From: UBA6115 sp040776985
GTDB lineage: Bacteria > Bacillota > Clostridia > Christensenellales > Aristaeellaceae
Length of the DNA stretch: 64,000 bases
Direction: 5' to 3'
Assembly (NCBI GenBank): GCA_040776985.1
Contig: JAXGZL010000002.1
Span: 124,001 to 188,000 of the forward strand
A model generated the notes under the pieces. It was given only the letters and a program-made list of their open reading frames with translations, did no database searches and was not told the origin of the DNA. Shown here in pieces: positions 32,846 to 42,136 of the stretch (positions within the stretch are counted from its first letter, which is position 1; the number at the start of each line of letters is the position of its first letter). A program made the translations under genes and the position numbers.

Positions 32846-35485
32846 TTATATGTTCGTTTGCAGGCTGTCCGCTGCGCGGGAGGTCACCTGAACCTCAAAC
32901 CCCGTGCCCTGGGCAGCGGGGATCACCTCCAGGCTGTCGCCGTGGGCGGCGCGGCCCTCAATCAGGGCGCGTGCCACCTGGGTTTCAATCTGGCTTTGGA
33001 TCAGCCGCTTCATGGGCCGGGCGCCATAGACCGGGTCATAGCCCAGTTCCATCAGGCGGTCCTCCGCCTGGGGGCTTAGAGTGATGGACAGCTGACGGTC
33101 CATCAGGCGCTCCTGCAGCCGCCTGAACTGAAGGCTGATGATCTTCCGGATCTGATCCCGGCTCAGCGGGGTGAAGAACACGGTTTCATCGATGCGGTTC
33201 AGGAACTCCGGCCTGAAATGGGCCTTGAGCATCTTGGAAACGGCCTCCCTGGCGCCTTCAGACAGGGTCCCTTCCGCTGTGATCCCCTCCAGGATCTGGG
33301 CGGAGCCCAGGTTACTGGTCATGATCAGCAGCGCGTTTTTAAAGTCTACCGTGCGGCCCTGAGAGTCCGTTACCCGGCCGTCATCCAGGATCTGCAGCAG
33401 CACGTTGAACACATCCGGATGCGCCTTTTCCATCTCGTCAAAGAGGATGACGGAATAGGGCTTGCGGCGCACGGCCTCGGTCAGCTGGCCGCCCTCCTCA
33501 TAGCCCACATAGCCGGGAGGAGCGCCGATGAGGCGGGAGACGGAGAACTTCTCCATGTACTCGCTCATGTCAATGCGGATGAGCATCTTTTCATCATCAA
33601 ACAGGTTTTCCGCCAGCGCCTTGGCCAGCTCCGTCTTGCCAACGCCGGTGGGGCCCAGGAAGAGGAAGGAGCCGATGGGGCGGTTCTCATCCGAGATGCC
33701 GGCCCGGGACCTGAGGATGGCGTCTGACACCAGGCGCACCGCGTCCTCCTGGCCCACCACCCGCTGATGCAGTTGTTCCGGCAGCCGGAGCAGCTTTTCC
33801 CGGTCTGATTCCATCAGCTTGGTCACAGGGATGCCGGTCCAGCGCCCCACAATGCGGGCGATTTCCTCTTCGGTCACCTTGTTGCGCAGGTAGGTTGCCT
33901 GCTCCAGCCGGCTTTCCTGCGCCTCGCTGTCTGCCAGCTCCTGCTGCAGGCGGGGCAGCTCCCCGTATTTCAGCTGGGCGGCCCGGTCCAGGTCATAGCC
34001 GCGCTCGGCCAGGGCGATCTGCGCGTTGATCTGCTCGATCTCCTCCCTGAGCTTTTGTACCTTGCCGATGTCCCGCTTCTCGTTTTCCCACTGGGCCTTC
34101 ATCTGGGCATAGTCGTCCCGCAATTGGGCCAGTTCTTCCTGAAGGTCCTTCAGACGCCCCTGGCTCAGGCGGTCGGTTTCCTTTTTCAGCGCCGCTTCCT
34201 CAATTTCCAGCTGCATGATCTTCCGGCTGACCTCGTCCAGCTCCTGGGGCATGGAGTCCATCTCCGTGCGGATCATGGCGCAGGCCTCGTCCACCAGGTC
34301 AATGGCCTTGTCCGGCAGGAAGCGGTCGGAAATATAGCGGTGGGACAGGGTGGCCGCGGCGATCAGCGCCGGGTCCTGGATGGTGACGCCGTGGAACACC
34401 TCATAGCGCTCCTTCAAGCCCCGGAGGATGGAGATGGTGTCCTCCACCGTGGGCTCCTCCACCAGCACCGGCTGGAACCGGCGCTCCAGCGCCGCGTCCT
34501 TTTCAATGTACTGGCGGTATTCGTTGAGGGTGGTGGCGCCGACGCAGTGCAATTCACCCCTGGCCAGCATGGGCTTCAAAAGGTTGCCGGCGTCCATGGA
34601 GCCCTCTGTCTTGCCGGCGCCCACAATGGTGTGCAGTTCGTCAATGAACAGCAGAATCTGCCCTTCCGCCTGCTTGACCTCTGCCAGGACGGCCTTCAGC
34701 CGCTCCTCAAACTCACCCCGGAATTTGGCGCCCGCGATCAGGGCCCCCATGTCCAGGGAGAAGATGCTGCGGTCCTTCAGGTTGTCCGGCACATCGCCCC
34801 GCACAATGCGCTGGGCCAGGCCCTCCGCGATGGCGGTTTTGCCAACACCGGGCTCGCCGATCAGGACCGGGTTGTTTTTGGTTTTGCGGCTTAAAATCCG
34901 GATCACATCCCGGATCTCGCTGTCCCGGCCGATGACAGGGTCCAGCTTCTGCTTGCGGGCCAGGTCGGTCAGGTCGCTGCCGTATTTGGAGAGCGCGTCA
35001 TAGCTGTCCTCCGGGTTGTCGCTGGTGACCCGTGCTGCCCCCCGCACCTGGGACAGGGCCTGGAGGAAATCCGCCTCCTTGATGCCAAAGCGCTCAAACA
35101 GGGTCTTGATGCCCCGGTCGGGCGCCTGGAGAAGGCCCAGGAACAGGTGCTCCACGCTGATGTATTCATCCTTCATCCGGGAGGCGGCATTTGCCGATTC
35201 CCGCAGCGCCCTGTCCATCTCCTGGGAGACATAGGTCTTGCCCTCTTCCCTGACGCTGCCGCGCACCTTGGGCAGGCGCTCCACCTCCACCAGGGCGTTT
35301 TGACGCAGGCTGCCCGCGTCCATGCCCATGCGGGTTATCAGCTGGGGAATCAGCCCTTCCGGCGCTTCCAGCAGGGCGGTGAGCAGGTGGGCCTGCTCCA
35401 GGGTCTGGTTGGCATGCTCGCCCGCCAGGGTCTGCGCCCGCTGGATGGCCTCCATGCTCTTTTGGGTATATTGGTTCTGGCTCAT
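32846..35485 (-). CDS. clpB: ATP-dependent disaggregase chaperone
   Basis: 879 residues. An N-terminal Clp repeat domain (1-150), first AAA+ domain with GEPGVGKTA (about 208), a long coiled-coil middle domain (about 405-530), second AAA+ domain with GPTGVGKTE (about 609), and a C-terminal D2-small domain. The middle domain separates ClpB from ClpA and ClpC, and there is no ClpP-binding loop evident. It rescues aggregated proteins with DnaK. AAGGGGG is 7 bases before ATG 35485. Its promoter overlaps a CtsR-like repeat. Confidence 0.95.
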   Translation of the reverse strand: MSQNQYTQKSMEAIQRAQTLAGEHANQTLEQAHLLTALLEAPEGLIPQLITRMGMDAGSLRQNALVEVERLPKVRGSVREEGKTYVSQEMDRALRESANAASRMKDEYISVEHLFLGLLQAPDRGIKTLFERFGIKEADFLQALSQVRGAARVTSDNPEDSYDALSKYGSDLTDLARKQKLDPVIGRDSEIRDVIRILSRKTKNNPVLIGEPGVGKTAIAEGLAQRIVRGDVPDNLKDRSIFSLDMGALIAGAKFRGEFEERLKAVLAEVKQAEGQILLFIDELHTIVGAGKTEGSMDAGNLLKPMLARGELHCVGATTLNEYRQYIEKDAALERRFQPVLVEEPTVEDTISILRGLKERYEVFHGVTIQDPALIAAATLSHRYISDRFLPDKAIDLVDEACAMIRTEMDSMPQELDEVSRKIMQLEIEEAALKKETDRLSQGRLKDLQEELAQLRDDYAQMKAQWENEKRDIGKVQKLREEIEQINAQIALAERGYDLDRAAQLKYGELPRLQQELADSEAQESRLEQATYLRNKVTEEEIARIVGRWTGIPVTKLMESDREKLLRLPEQLHQRVVGQEDAVRLVSDAILRSRAGISDENRPIGSFLFLGPTGVGKTELAKALAENLFDDEKMLIRIDMSEYMEKFSVSRLIGAPPGYVGYEEGGQLTEAVRRKPYSVILFDEMEKAHPDVFNVLLQILDDGRVTDSQGRTVDFKNALLIMTSNLGSAQILEGITAEGTLSEGAREAVSKMLKAHFRPEFLNRIDETVFFTPLSRDQIRKIISLQFRRLQERLMDRQLSITLSPQAEDRLMELGYDPVYGARPMKRLIQSQIETQVARALIEGRAAHGDSLEVIPAAQGTGFEVQVTSRAADSLQTNI

Positions 35486-35520
35486 ACATTAGCCCCCTTA
35501 CTCATTCAAATCGGCCAAAG

Positions 35521-35538
35521 ACTGACTTTCCCTGACCA
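35521..35538 (-). promoter_or_regulatory. CtsR-like operator at clpB
   Basis: On the minus strand the pentamers GGTCA and AGTCA occur with start points exactly 10 bases apart, the spacing of the CtsR heptad repeat, though the following AA positions do not match. It covers about +2 to +20 of the predicted clpB transcript. Confidence 0.4.
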
Positions 35539-35546
35539 TAGTTCCA

Positions 35547-35574
35547 TTATACACCCTTTGGGCAGGGTGTCAAT
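35547..35574 (-). promoter_or_regulatory. clpB promoter
   Basis: Minus-strand TTGACA (35574-35569), 16-bp spacer, TATAAT (35552-35547), about 62 bases before the ATG. Confidence 0.8.
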
Positions 35575-35585
35575 GGATTGGGGGC

Positions 35586-36917
35586 TTAATTTTTCTGTTT
35601 TATGAACCGGCCAAACAGCCCGCTCTTGAGCATCGGCACCATGAAGGCGGCGACGAAGCCGGCGGAGAAGCCGTTGTTGTACAGGTTGGTGAAGCCGTGC
35701 AGGTAGCCCAGGTTCACCACCACAGCGATTTGCAGGATGCCGGTGAGAAAACCGGTCAGCCAGCCAAAGGTGCCGGCCACGGGGGCGAGGGTGGTGGCGT
35801 AAAGGGCGGCCATGGTGATCATCGCGTCATCCCCCGGCCAGATGCCAAGCCAGGTGACCGCCAGAATCCCCGCCATCAAGGGCCAGCAGTTCCTTAAATG
35901 CTTGCCAAAGCCGGCAAAGCTGACGGCGGCCATCAGGGCGCCGGCGGTGGCGCCGGAAAAGCGCCCCCCGCTGATCAGCACATAGAGCATCATCATGAAA
36001 GCCAGCAGCGCCATGTTGACCAGGACCGGGCCAAAGCCATACCGCGTCACAAAGTCAGACGGGGCCTGGCCGGGCTCCCGGAGCATTTTTTTAAGGCTGG
36101 CCCAGAGGTTGGGCGACAGCAGCCAGCCCATCAGGCCGATCAGCAGAAACAGGGCCAGGTAGTGGATCAGGATCTGTCTGCCAAAGCACTGGGCGACGAG
36201 GTTGGCCCGCTTATTGATGTGAAAATCAAAGGAGCGCAGCAGGGACATCACCATCAGGCCCACCACCCCGGCCAGAAAGCCCATGCTGTACAGGCTGAAG
36301 CCCTGGTGGAACTTGAAGAAGTGGTCGCTCAACAGGGGCAGAACAAAGCCGACCATTAGGCCGATGACCAGGGCAACGGGCAGGGCCAGGGCCGGTGGCC
36401 AGCCAAAGCCAAAGGCCAGGTGGCTGACCAGGGGGCTGAGGGAGGTGCTGAAAAAAGCCAGGGGGAGGAGGCTTAAGGCCTTCACCCCTTTGGCCCTGGC
36501 GCACAGGAAAACGCCCAGCATCAGCGGCCAGATGTTCAGCAGGTTTTTGCCGTACATCCCGTAGCCGCCCAGGGTGAAAAAGGTGGCCAACAGGGGCCCC
36601 GTGATGGGGCTGCCCAATAATTTTGCAATCACAAGGGCGATCAGCATCAGAAGAGCGCTGTTGGCAAAGGCGGCGCCCGGCCCCCCCAGCGCCATATAGT
36701 CGGTGACGAGGATGGCGGGGGAGGTCATCAGCGTCCACAGGCCTTTTGCGATGTTTCCCGGGCTGTCATACAGCAGGGCGCTTAAGAGAAAGAGGAGGAA
36801 AACCAGCCCCAAGGCCCCGCATTTGACAGCCTCCTTCACATCCCGGCCTGCCGCGTTTTCCTGATTCTGGGGCGTTGCCAAAGCCCTGCTGCGAACATCC
36901 TGGATCAAATCCCGCAT
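35586..36917 (-). CDS. DUF1576 family membrane protein
   Basis: 443 residues with about twelve hydrophobic segments, in two halves that each carry a GxGxHxxN-like or GGYGMYGKNLLNIWPLM / GFGKHLRNCWPLM segment, which suggests an internal duplication. The sequence matches DUF1576 as I remember it, a family of clostridial membrane proteins without known function; transport is plausible. ATG 36917 has AAGGGA 6 bases upstream, better than ATG 36935, which has none. Confidence 0.75.
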   Translation of the reverse strand: MRDLIQDVRSRALATPQNQENAAGRDVKEAVKCGALGLVFLLFLLSALLYDSPGNIAKGLWTLMTSPAILVTDYMALGGPGAAFANSALLMLIALVIAKLLGSPITGPLLATFFTLGGYGMYGKNLLNIWPLMLGVFLCARAKGVKALSLLPLAFFSTSLSPLVSHLAFGFGWPPALALPVALVIGLMVGFVLPLLSDHFFKFHQGFSLYSMGFLAGVVGLMVMSLLRSFDFHINKRANLVAQCFGRQILIHYLALFLLIGLMGWLLSPNLWASLKKMLREPGQAPSDFVTRYGFGPVLVNMALLAFMMMLYVLISGGRFSGATAGALMAAVSFAGFGKHLRNCWPLMAGILAVTWLGIWPGDDAMITMAALYATTLAPVAGTFGWLTGFLTGILQIAVVVNLGYLHGFTNLYNNGFSAGFVAAFMVPMLKSGLFGRFIKQKN

Positions 36918-36956
36918 GCCTGATCCCTTCTTCATTTAATGGGTGTTTCTGGCGGT

Positions 36957-36985
36957 ATTCTTGCAGATCACCGGGCTTTCGTCAA
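36957..36985 (-). promoter_or_regulatory. Probable promoter of the DUF1576 gene
   Basis: Minus-strand TTGACG (36985-36980), 17-bp spacer, AAGAAT (36962-36957), about 40 bases before the start. The -10 is weak. Confidence 0.45.
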
Positions 36986-37013
36986 GGAGATTGCCCTGCC
37001 TGCGCGCAATTTC

Positions 37014-37042
37014 TTGTCTGCCTTCCCCGGATTTGCTATACT
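37014..37042 (+). promoter_or_regulatory. Promoter of the AI-2E/ABC operon
   Basis: TTGTCT (37014-37019), 17-bp spacer, TATACT (37037-37042) with a TGC extension, 27 bases before the GTG start. Confidence 0.7.
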
Positions 37043-37069
37043 GCCCTCAATATATAAGGGGGTGACAGC

Positions 37070-38206
37070 GTGCGCAGCCTGAACCGCAAAAACCTGGGAC
37101 TGATCATCGGCCTCATGCTGTTTGCCTTTGTGCTGTACCGTTTTGATTCCGTCATCCGGCTCTTGCAGACCCTGCTCACCATCATCAGCCCCTTTATCAT
37201 TGGCGCCGTGCTGGCGCTGCTGATCAACCTGCCCATGGGCCTGATTGAGCGAAACATGACCGTGCTTGACAGAAAGCCGCTGCTGCGTCGCGTGAAGCGG
37301 GGCATCAGCCTTACCCTGTCCTTGCTGCTGGTATTGACAGTGGTGGCCTTGCTGCTGGTTTTCATCATTCCTGAGGTGATGGTGGCGGTGGAGAAGCTGA
37401 TCCGGGCGGTGCCGGTGATCCTGAAGGAGCTGCAGGACTGGCTGAGCAGCAGCAACATGCAGATCCGCTCCTCCCTGGGCCTGGTGGAGGCGGACGAAAG
37501 CGGCGTCAGGGACCTGTTCCAGCGGGCCTACCAGTTCCTGATCGGTGGCCTCAGCAGCACCTCCGGCATGGTGATCTCCGCCGCCCAGTTTGTGCTGAAC
37601 CTGGCTATCGGCCTGGTCTTTGCCATCTACCTGCTGTTTTCAAAGGAGCGCATCAAAAATCAGCTCAGCCGCCTGTTGACGGCCAGCCTGCCGGCCCGGG
37701 CGGACGCCTTTGTGCAGCGGGTGCTGCAGATGCTGGTGGAAGCCTATTCCAACTTCATCGCCGGGCAATTGCTGCTGTCCCTGCTGTCCTCCGCCTTCAC
37801 CATCGGGGTGTTGCTGCTGCTGGGGATTCCCTACGCGGTTTTGATCGGGCTGATCACCTTTGTGGCCTCTTTCATCCCGGTCTTTGGGCCTTATATTTCA
37901 GGGCTTTTGGGTGTTTTGTTGATCTTTACCAGCGACCCCAAACAGGTGGGCTGGTTTCTGCTGGCCTTCTTCCTGGTGCAGCAGCTGGTGGGCTCGGTGA
38001 TCTATCCGCGCATCATGGCGGGGGCCATCGCCATTCCCTCCATCTGGGTATTGGTGGCGGTCACCCTGGGGGGCGGCATGTTTGGCATTGCGGGCATGCT
38101 GCTGTTTATTCCCCTGGTGGCGGTGGTCTACCGGCTGCTGGTGGAGTTTGTGAAAGGGCGGGAGCAAAAGCGATCAGAGGAGGAACAGGCGATTGATACG
38201 CTGTGA
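37070..38206 (+). CDS. AI-2E family transporter
   Basis: 378 residues with the layout of the PF01594 family (AI-2 exporter TqsA and Na+/H+ antiporter relatives): two N-terminal helices, a central amphipathic outer region (about 110-170), and a C-terminal set of five to six helices with GIPYAVLIGLITFVASFIP and a VYPRIMAG-like IYPRIMAGAI. The substrate is unknown. The start is GTG 37070, preceded by GGGGGTG. The next gene begins inside its last codons. Confidence 0.85.
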   Translation: MRSLNRKNLGLIIGLMLFAFVLYRFDSVIRLLQTLLTIISPFIIGAVLALLINLPMGLIERNMTVLDRKPLLRRVKRGISLTLSLLLVLTVVALLLVFIIPEVMVAVEKLIRAVPVILKELQDWLSSSNMQIRSSLGLVEADESGVRDLFQRAYQFLIGGLSSTSGMVISAAQFVLNLAIGLVFAIYLLFSKERIKNQLSRLLTASLPARADAFVQRVLQMLVEAYSNFIAGQLLLSLLSSAFTIGVLLLLGIPYAVLIGLITFVASFIPVFGPYISGLLGVLLIFTSDPKQVGWFLLAFFLVQQLVGSVIYPRIMAGAIAIPSIWVLVAVTLGGGMFGIAGMLLFIPLVAVVYRLLVEFVKGREQKRSEEEQAIDTL

Positions 38207-39074
38207 GGGCCTGACCAAGGCCTTTGATGAGGCGGGGGGCATCTATGCCCTTTCCCTGGAAGTAAAGGAAGGGGAGGCCCTGGGCGTGCTGGGGCCAACC
38301 GGGGCGGGCAAGTCCACCCTGGTGCGGCTGCTGATGGGCTTAATCCGACCGGACCAGGGCAGCGCCCGGGTGTTCGGCAAGGACTGCTTTTATAAACGGC
38401 ATGAGATCCAGCGGGAGCTGGCCTATGCCCCTGCCCGCCCCGCCATCGAGCCCCGGGTCACCGGGGAGAGCTGGCTGCGCTTCCAGGCCCGCTACCACGG
38501 CGCCTTCAACCCGGAGAAGGCCAGGAAGCTGTCTGAGCGGCTGGACATCCAGCTCACCGGGCAGGCGCGCCATTTGGGGGAGGCGGGGCGCAAAAAGCTG
38601 GGCCTGCTGGCCGCCCTGATGAGTGACGCCCAGGTGACCATCCTGGACGAGCCCTTCTATGGTCTTGACCCCATGGACAAAAACGCCCTGACCGACCTGA
38701 TCCGGGAGCGGCAGGGGGAGGGCAAGGCCATGCTGATGACCTCACGGGTGCTTGAAGAGGTGCAGCGCTGCGCCAGCCGGGTGGCCATCATCCGTCAGGG
38801 GCGTTTGGTTTTGACCCAGCCGGTGGAGGCCCTGGCCCTGACCCGTCAGAAGGTGTATCACATCACCTTTGAAAACGCGGCCAAGGCGGCGGACTTCGCC
38901 AGCGAGTGGGAGACGGCAGTTGAGGTGATTGGCTCCCGGGTGATGGTGGCCATCCCCGCCAGCCCCCAGGTGCTGATCCGCACCCTGAACAAATACACGG
39001 TGCTGGACCTGGTGGGGGGCCGGGAGGACAGCGAAGAAAGCTTCCTGCGCTTTCATGGGGACGATGTGGTATGA
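38193..39074 (+). CDS. ABC transporter ATP-binding protein (export type)
   Basis: 293 residues. Walker A GPTGAGKST (about 36-44), a weak signature region (HLGEAGRKKLGLLAAL) in place of LSGGQ, and Walker B VTILDEPFYGLDP (about 149-161). The C-terminal 70 residues form an accessory domain. A TTG start at 38193 is required: it overlaps the previous gene by 14 bases and follows GGAGG by about 9. It overlaps the permease gene in ATGA, so they form an ABC-2-type exporter. Confidence 0.85.
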   Translation: MIRCEGLTKAFDEAGGIYALSLEVKEGEALGVLGPTGAGKSTLVRLLMGLIRPDQGSARVFGKDCFYKRHEIQRELAYAPARPAIEPRVTGESWLRFQARYHGAFNPEKARKLSERLDIQLTGQARHLGEAGRKKLGLLAALMSDAQVTILDEPFYGLDPMDKNALTDLIRERQGEGKAMLMTSRVLEEVQRCASRVAIIRQGRLVLTQPVEALALTRQKVYHITFENAAKAADFASEWETAVEVIGSRVMVAIPASPQVLIRTLNKYTVLDLVGGREDSEESFLRFHGDDVV

Positions 39075-39856
39075 TTCCATCTTTGTTTGTGTATGAACTG
39101 AAAATGCTCCTGCGGCGCATGGCTGCCCTGTTGGTGATGGCCCTGCTGCTGGGCATGGCCGTGGTCTTTCTTTTTGACCCGGAGATCCTGCCCCAGATCA
39201 GGCAGCTGTCAGAGGAACTGCCCCTGACAACCAGGCTAATGGGCTACAGCGGCAGCGCCAATCTGCCGGTGCACGTGCTGGGATTGCTGTATGGCCTGCT
39301 GATGCCGCTGGCGCTGGTGGTGTCAACCAGAAGTCTGGCCAGGCGGCTGATCACCCTGCCGCTGGAGGATGGGAGGATGGCCCAGCGCCTGGCGGCGCCC
39401 CACCGGCGCGCCGCCCTGGTTTTCACCCTGTTTTTCCTGATGATGCTGGAGACGCTGCTGATCTGCCTGGCGGCCTTCCTGGGCCAGGCAGCGGGGGTGA
39501 TGATCTTTTTAAAAGGGCAGGGGGACCTGCTGGCGCTGCTGCGACTGGCCCTGGGGATGGCGCTTTCTGCCCTGCCCCTAACAGGGGCGATGGCGGCGGT
39601 GGCCCTGGCCTCGCCCGGCCCTGTCAGCGCCAGGCGTTGGAGCTTTCTGCTGGGGCTGGTGTTCCTGGGGCACATGGTGGCGTCCCGCCTGTCCGGCTGG
39701 GCGCAGCTGCTGCGCTTCGGGACGCCCTTTGCGCTGTTTAAGGGGCAGACGCTGCTGACCGGCTTTGATGCCCTGCTGCTGCCGGCCCTGGGCCTTCCCC
39801 TGGCGTTCATCCTTGCAGGGCTGGGGGCCCTGGCCTTTTCCGGGCGGGATTTGTAA
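39071..39856 (+). CDS. ABC-2 type transporter permease
   Basis: 261 residues with six hydrophobic segments, starting right after a short cytoplasmic helix (FVYELKMLLRRM) typical of ABC-2 permeases. A single ATPase and a single permease gene would form a homodimeric exporter. The cargo is unknown. It is followed after 9 bases by maltose phosphorylase, probably on the same transcript but with no evident functional link. Confidence 0.75.
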   Translation: MIPSLFVYELKMLLRRMAALLVMALLLGMAVVFLFDPEILPQIRQLSEELPLTTRLMGYSGSANLPVHVLGLLYGLLMPLALVVSTRSLARRLITLPLEDGRMAQRLAAPHRRAALVFTLFFLMMLETLLICLAAFLGQAAGVMIFLKGQGDLLALLRLALGMALSALPLTGAMAAVALASPGPVSARRWSFLLGLVFLGHMVASRLSGWAQLLRFGTPFALFKGQTLLTGFDALLLPALGLPLAFILAGLGALAFSGRDL

Positions 39857-39865
39857 GGAGAGAAG

Positions 39866-42136
39866 ATGCACGAACGCTTTCAGACACATCCCTGGAAGGT
39901 GATTGAAACGGCCCTGGACAAGGGGGACATGCGCTTTGCGGAAAGCCTTTTGTCCCTGGGCAATGGCTATATGGGCCTGCGGGGCAACCTGGAGGAGGAC
40001 TATTCCGGGGACAGCCACCGGGGCAGCTACATCGGCGGCGTCTGGTTTCCGGACAAGACCCGGGTGGGCTGGTGGAAGGTGGGCTACCCGCTGTATTTCG
40101 GCAAGGTCATCAACGCCATGAATCTGATTGGCCTTCAGGTGAAGGTCAACGGGGAAAGCCTGGATGCCGGCAAGAACGAGGTACTGTCCTTCCGCCGGGA
40201 ACTGGACATGGAAAAGGGCACCCTGTTGCGGGAGATGAGGGTGATCTGCGGCGGGGGCGAGGTGAGGGTGCGTTCCCTCCGCTTTGTGTCCATGGCAAAA
40301 AAGCAGCTGCTGGCCCTGTGCTTTGAGCTGCAGTGCGATATGGATGCCCATGTGGAATTCAGCCCCTACCTGGATGGCCGGGTGCACAACGAGGACAGCA
40401 ACTATGAGGAGCATTTCTGGGACCAGCTGGATGGCGGCGCGGAGGAGGAAGGCGGCTGGCTTTTAAGCCGCACCCGGGAGAACCCCTTCGGCACCCCGCG
40501 CTTCGCGGTGGCGGGCGCCTTCCGCACAGTGAGCACCATGCAGCCTTCCGGCAGCCGCCAGGAGGAGGGCTATACAGCCGTCCGCTATCAGCAGGCCCTG
40601 AAGGCGGGGGAATGGGCCAGGCTGGACAAACTGGTCTGCCTGACAACTGACCGGGACCTGCCCATGGACCAGCTGGCGAGCAGCGCCAGGGAACTGGCCG
40701 GGGAGGCAGCCCATCAGGGCTTTGAGGCAGCGCTTTTGGCCCATACCCAGGCCTGGCGGCAGAAGTGGGATGTGGCGGATGTGGAAATCCTGGGGGACGA
40801 GGCCGCCCAGCAGGGCATCCGCTTCAACCTCTTTCATCTGCTGTGCACCTACACCGGGGAGGATGCCCGGCTTAACATCGGGCCTAAGGGCTTCACCGGG
40901 GAGAAATACGGCGGCGCCACATATTGGGACACGGAGGCCTATTGCTTCCCCGTCTATCTGGCCACCCTGGGGGAGGAGGTGGCGCTGCAGCTGCTGCGCT
41001 ACCGCCATCAGCAGCTGCCAGGCGCCTGCCACAACGCCCGGCAGCAGGGCCTGCCCGGGGCGCTGTACCCCATGGTCACCTTCAACGGCATTGAGTGCCA
41101 CAACGAGTGGGAAATCACCTTTGAGGAAATCCACCGCAACGGCGCCATCGCCCATGCCATCTGGCACTACACCCGCTACACCGGGAAGACGGATTATCTG
41201 CTGAATGAAGGGCTGGAGGTGCTGCTGGGCATCGCCCGGTTCTGGGCGGGCCGGGTGCACCTTCACAGGGACTACGGCCTGTACATGATCCATGGGGTCA
41301 CCGGGCCCAATGAGTATGAGAACAACGTCAACAACAACTGGTACACCAACCGCATCGCCGCCTGGTGCCTGGAGTTCTTCCTGGACAGCCTGCGTTTGGC
41401 AGGTGAGGAACGGCAGAAAGCCCTGGGGCTGCCTCAGGAAGAGCTGGCCCGGATGCGGGAAATCGCGGAAAAGATGTATTACCCGGTGGATGAAGCCCGG
41501 GGCATCTTTGTCCAGCATGACACCTTCCTGGACAAGGACCTGATGCCCGCCAGCCGGATCCCGGCAGCGGAGCGGCCCCTCAACCACCACTGGAGCTGGG
41601 ACCGGATCCTGCGCTCCTGCTTCATCAAGCAGGCGGATGTGCTGCAGGGGCTGTATTTCCTGGGGCATTTGTATGACAGGGACACCAAGCGGCGCAACTT
41701 TGACTTTTATGAGCCCATGACGGTGCATGAGTCCAGCCTCTCCCCCTGTGTGCACAGCATCCTGGCAAGCGAGCTGGGACAGCGGGACAAGGCCATGGCG
41801 CTGTATCTGAGGACCGCCAGGCTGGACCTGGACAATGTGAACCGGGACACGGCGGACGGCCTGCATGTGACCAGCATGGCCGGGGCCTGGCTGGCCATCG
41901 CCCAGGGCTTTGCCGGGATGCGCACGGCAGAGGGCCTGTGCCTGAACCCCTATTTGCCGGAGGGCTGGCAGGGCTATGCCTTTTCCTTCAACTACCGGGG
42001 CAGGGTGCTGCGCCTTGAGGTCAGGGAACAGGGCGCCAGGCTGGACCTGGTGTCCGGGGAGGCGCTTGACCTTGAGGTAAGGGGCAAGGCCGTCACCCTT
42101 CAAAAAAGCTATCAATTTTCTTGGGAGGCACCATGA
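39866..42136 (+). CDS. mapA: Maltose phosphorylase (GH65)
   Basis: 756 residues, glycoside hydrolase family 65. It splits maltose with phosphate into beta-glucose 1-phosphate and glucose in the cytoplasm, saving ATP. The catalytic Glu is in GVTGPNEYENNVNNNWYTN (about 477-495), and the FNGIECHNEWEITFEE segment (about 410-425) is the maltose-phosphorylase form rather than that of trehalose or kojibiose phosphorylase. The phosphate-binding HHSW-like site is HHWSWDR here. AAGGAGA precedes the ATG. The TGA overlaps the start of the M55 peptidase gene. No beta-phosphoglucomutase gene is adjacent. Confidence 0.9.
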   Translation: MHERFQTHPWKVIETALDKGDMRFAESLLSLGNGYMGLRGNLEEDYSGDSHRGSYIGGVWFPDKTRVGWWKVGYPLYFGKVINAMNLIGLQVKVNGESLDAGKNEVLSFRRELDMEKGTLLREMRVICGGGEVRVRSLRFVSMAKKQLLALCFELQCDMDAHVEFSPYLDGRVHNEDSNYEEHFWDQLDGGAEEEGGWLLSRTRENPFGTPRFAVAGAFRTVSTMQPSGSRQEEGYTAVRYQQALKAGEWARLDKLVCLTTDRDLPMDQLASSARELAGEAAHQGFEAALLAHTQAWRQKWDVADVEILGDEAAQQGIRFNLFHLLCTYTGEDARLNIGPKGFTGEKYGGATYWDTEAYCFPVYLATLGEEVALQLLRYRHQQLPGACHNARQQGLPGALYPMVTFNGIECHNEWEITFEEIHRNGAIAHAIWHYTRYTGKTDYLLNEGLEVLLGIARFWAGRVHLHRDYGLYMIHGVTGPNEYENNVNNNWYTNRIAAWCLEFFLDSLRLAGEERQKALGLPQEELARMREIAEKMYYPVDEARGIFVQHDTFLDKDLMPASRIPAAERPLNHHWSWDRILRSCFIKQADVLQGLYFLGHLYDRDTKRRNFDFYEPMTVHESSLSPCVHSILASELGQRDKAMALYLRTARLDLDNVNRDTADGLHVTSMAGAWLAIAQGFAGMRTAEGLCLNPYLPEGWQGYAFSFNYRGRVLRLEVREQGARLDLVSGEALDLEVRGKAVTLQKSYQFSWEAP

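Noticed and set aside
40463..42115. 550-codon open frame on the minus strand
   Set aside because: It is antisense to the maltose phosphorylase gene, with no start signals and a composition biased by the sense codons.
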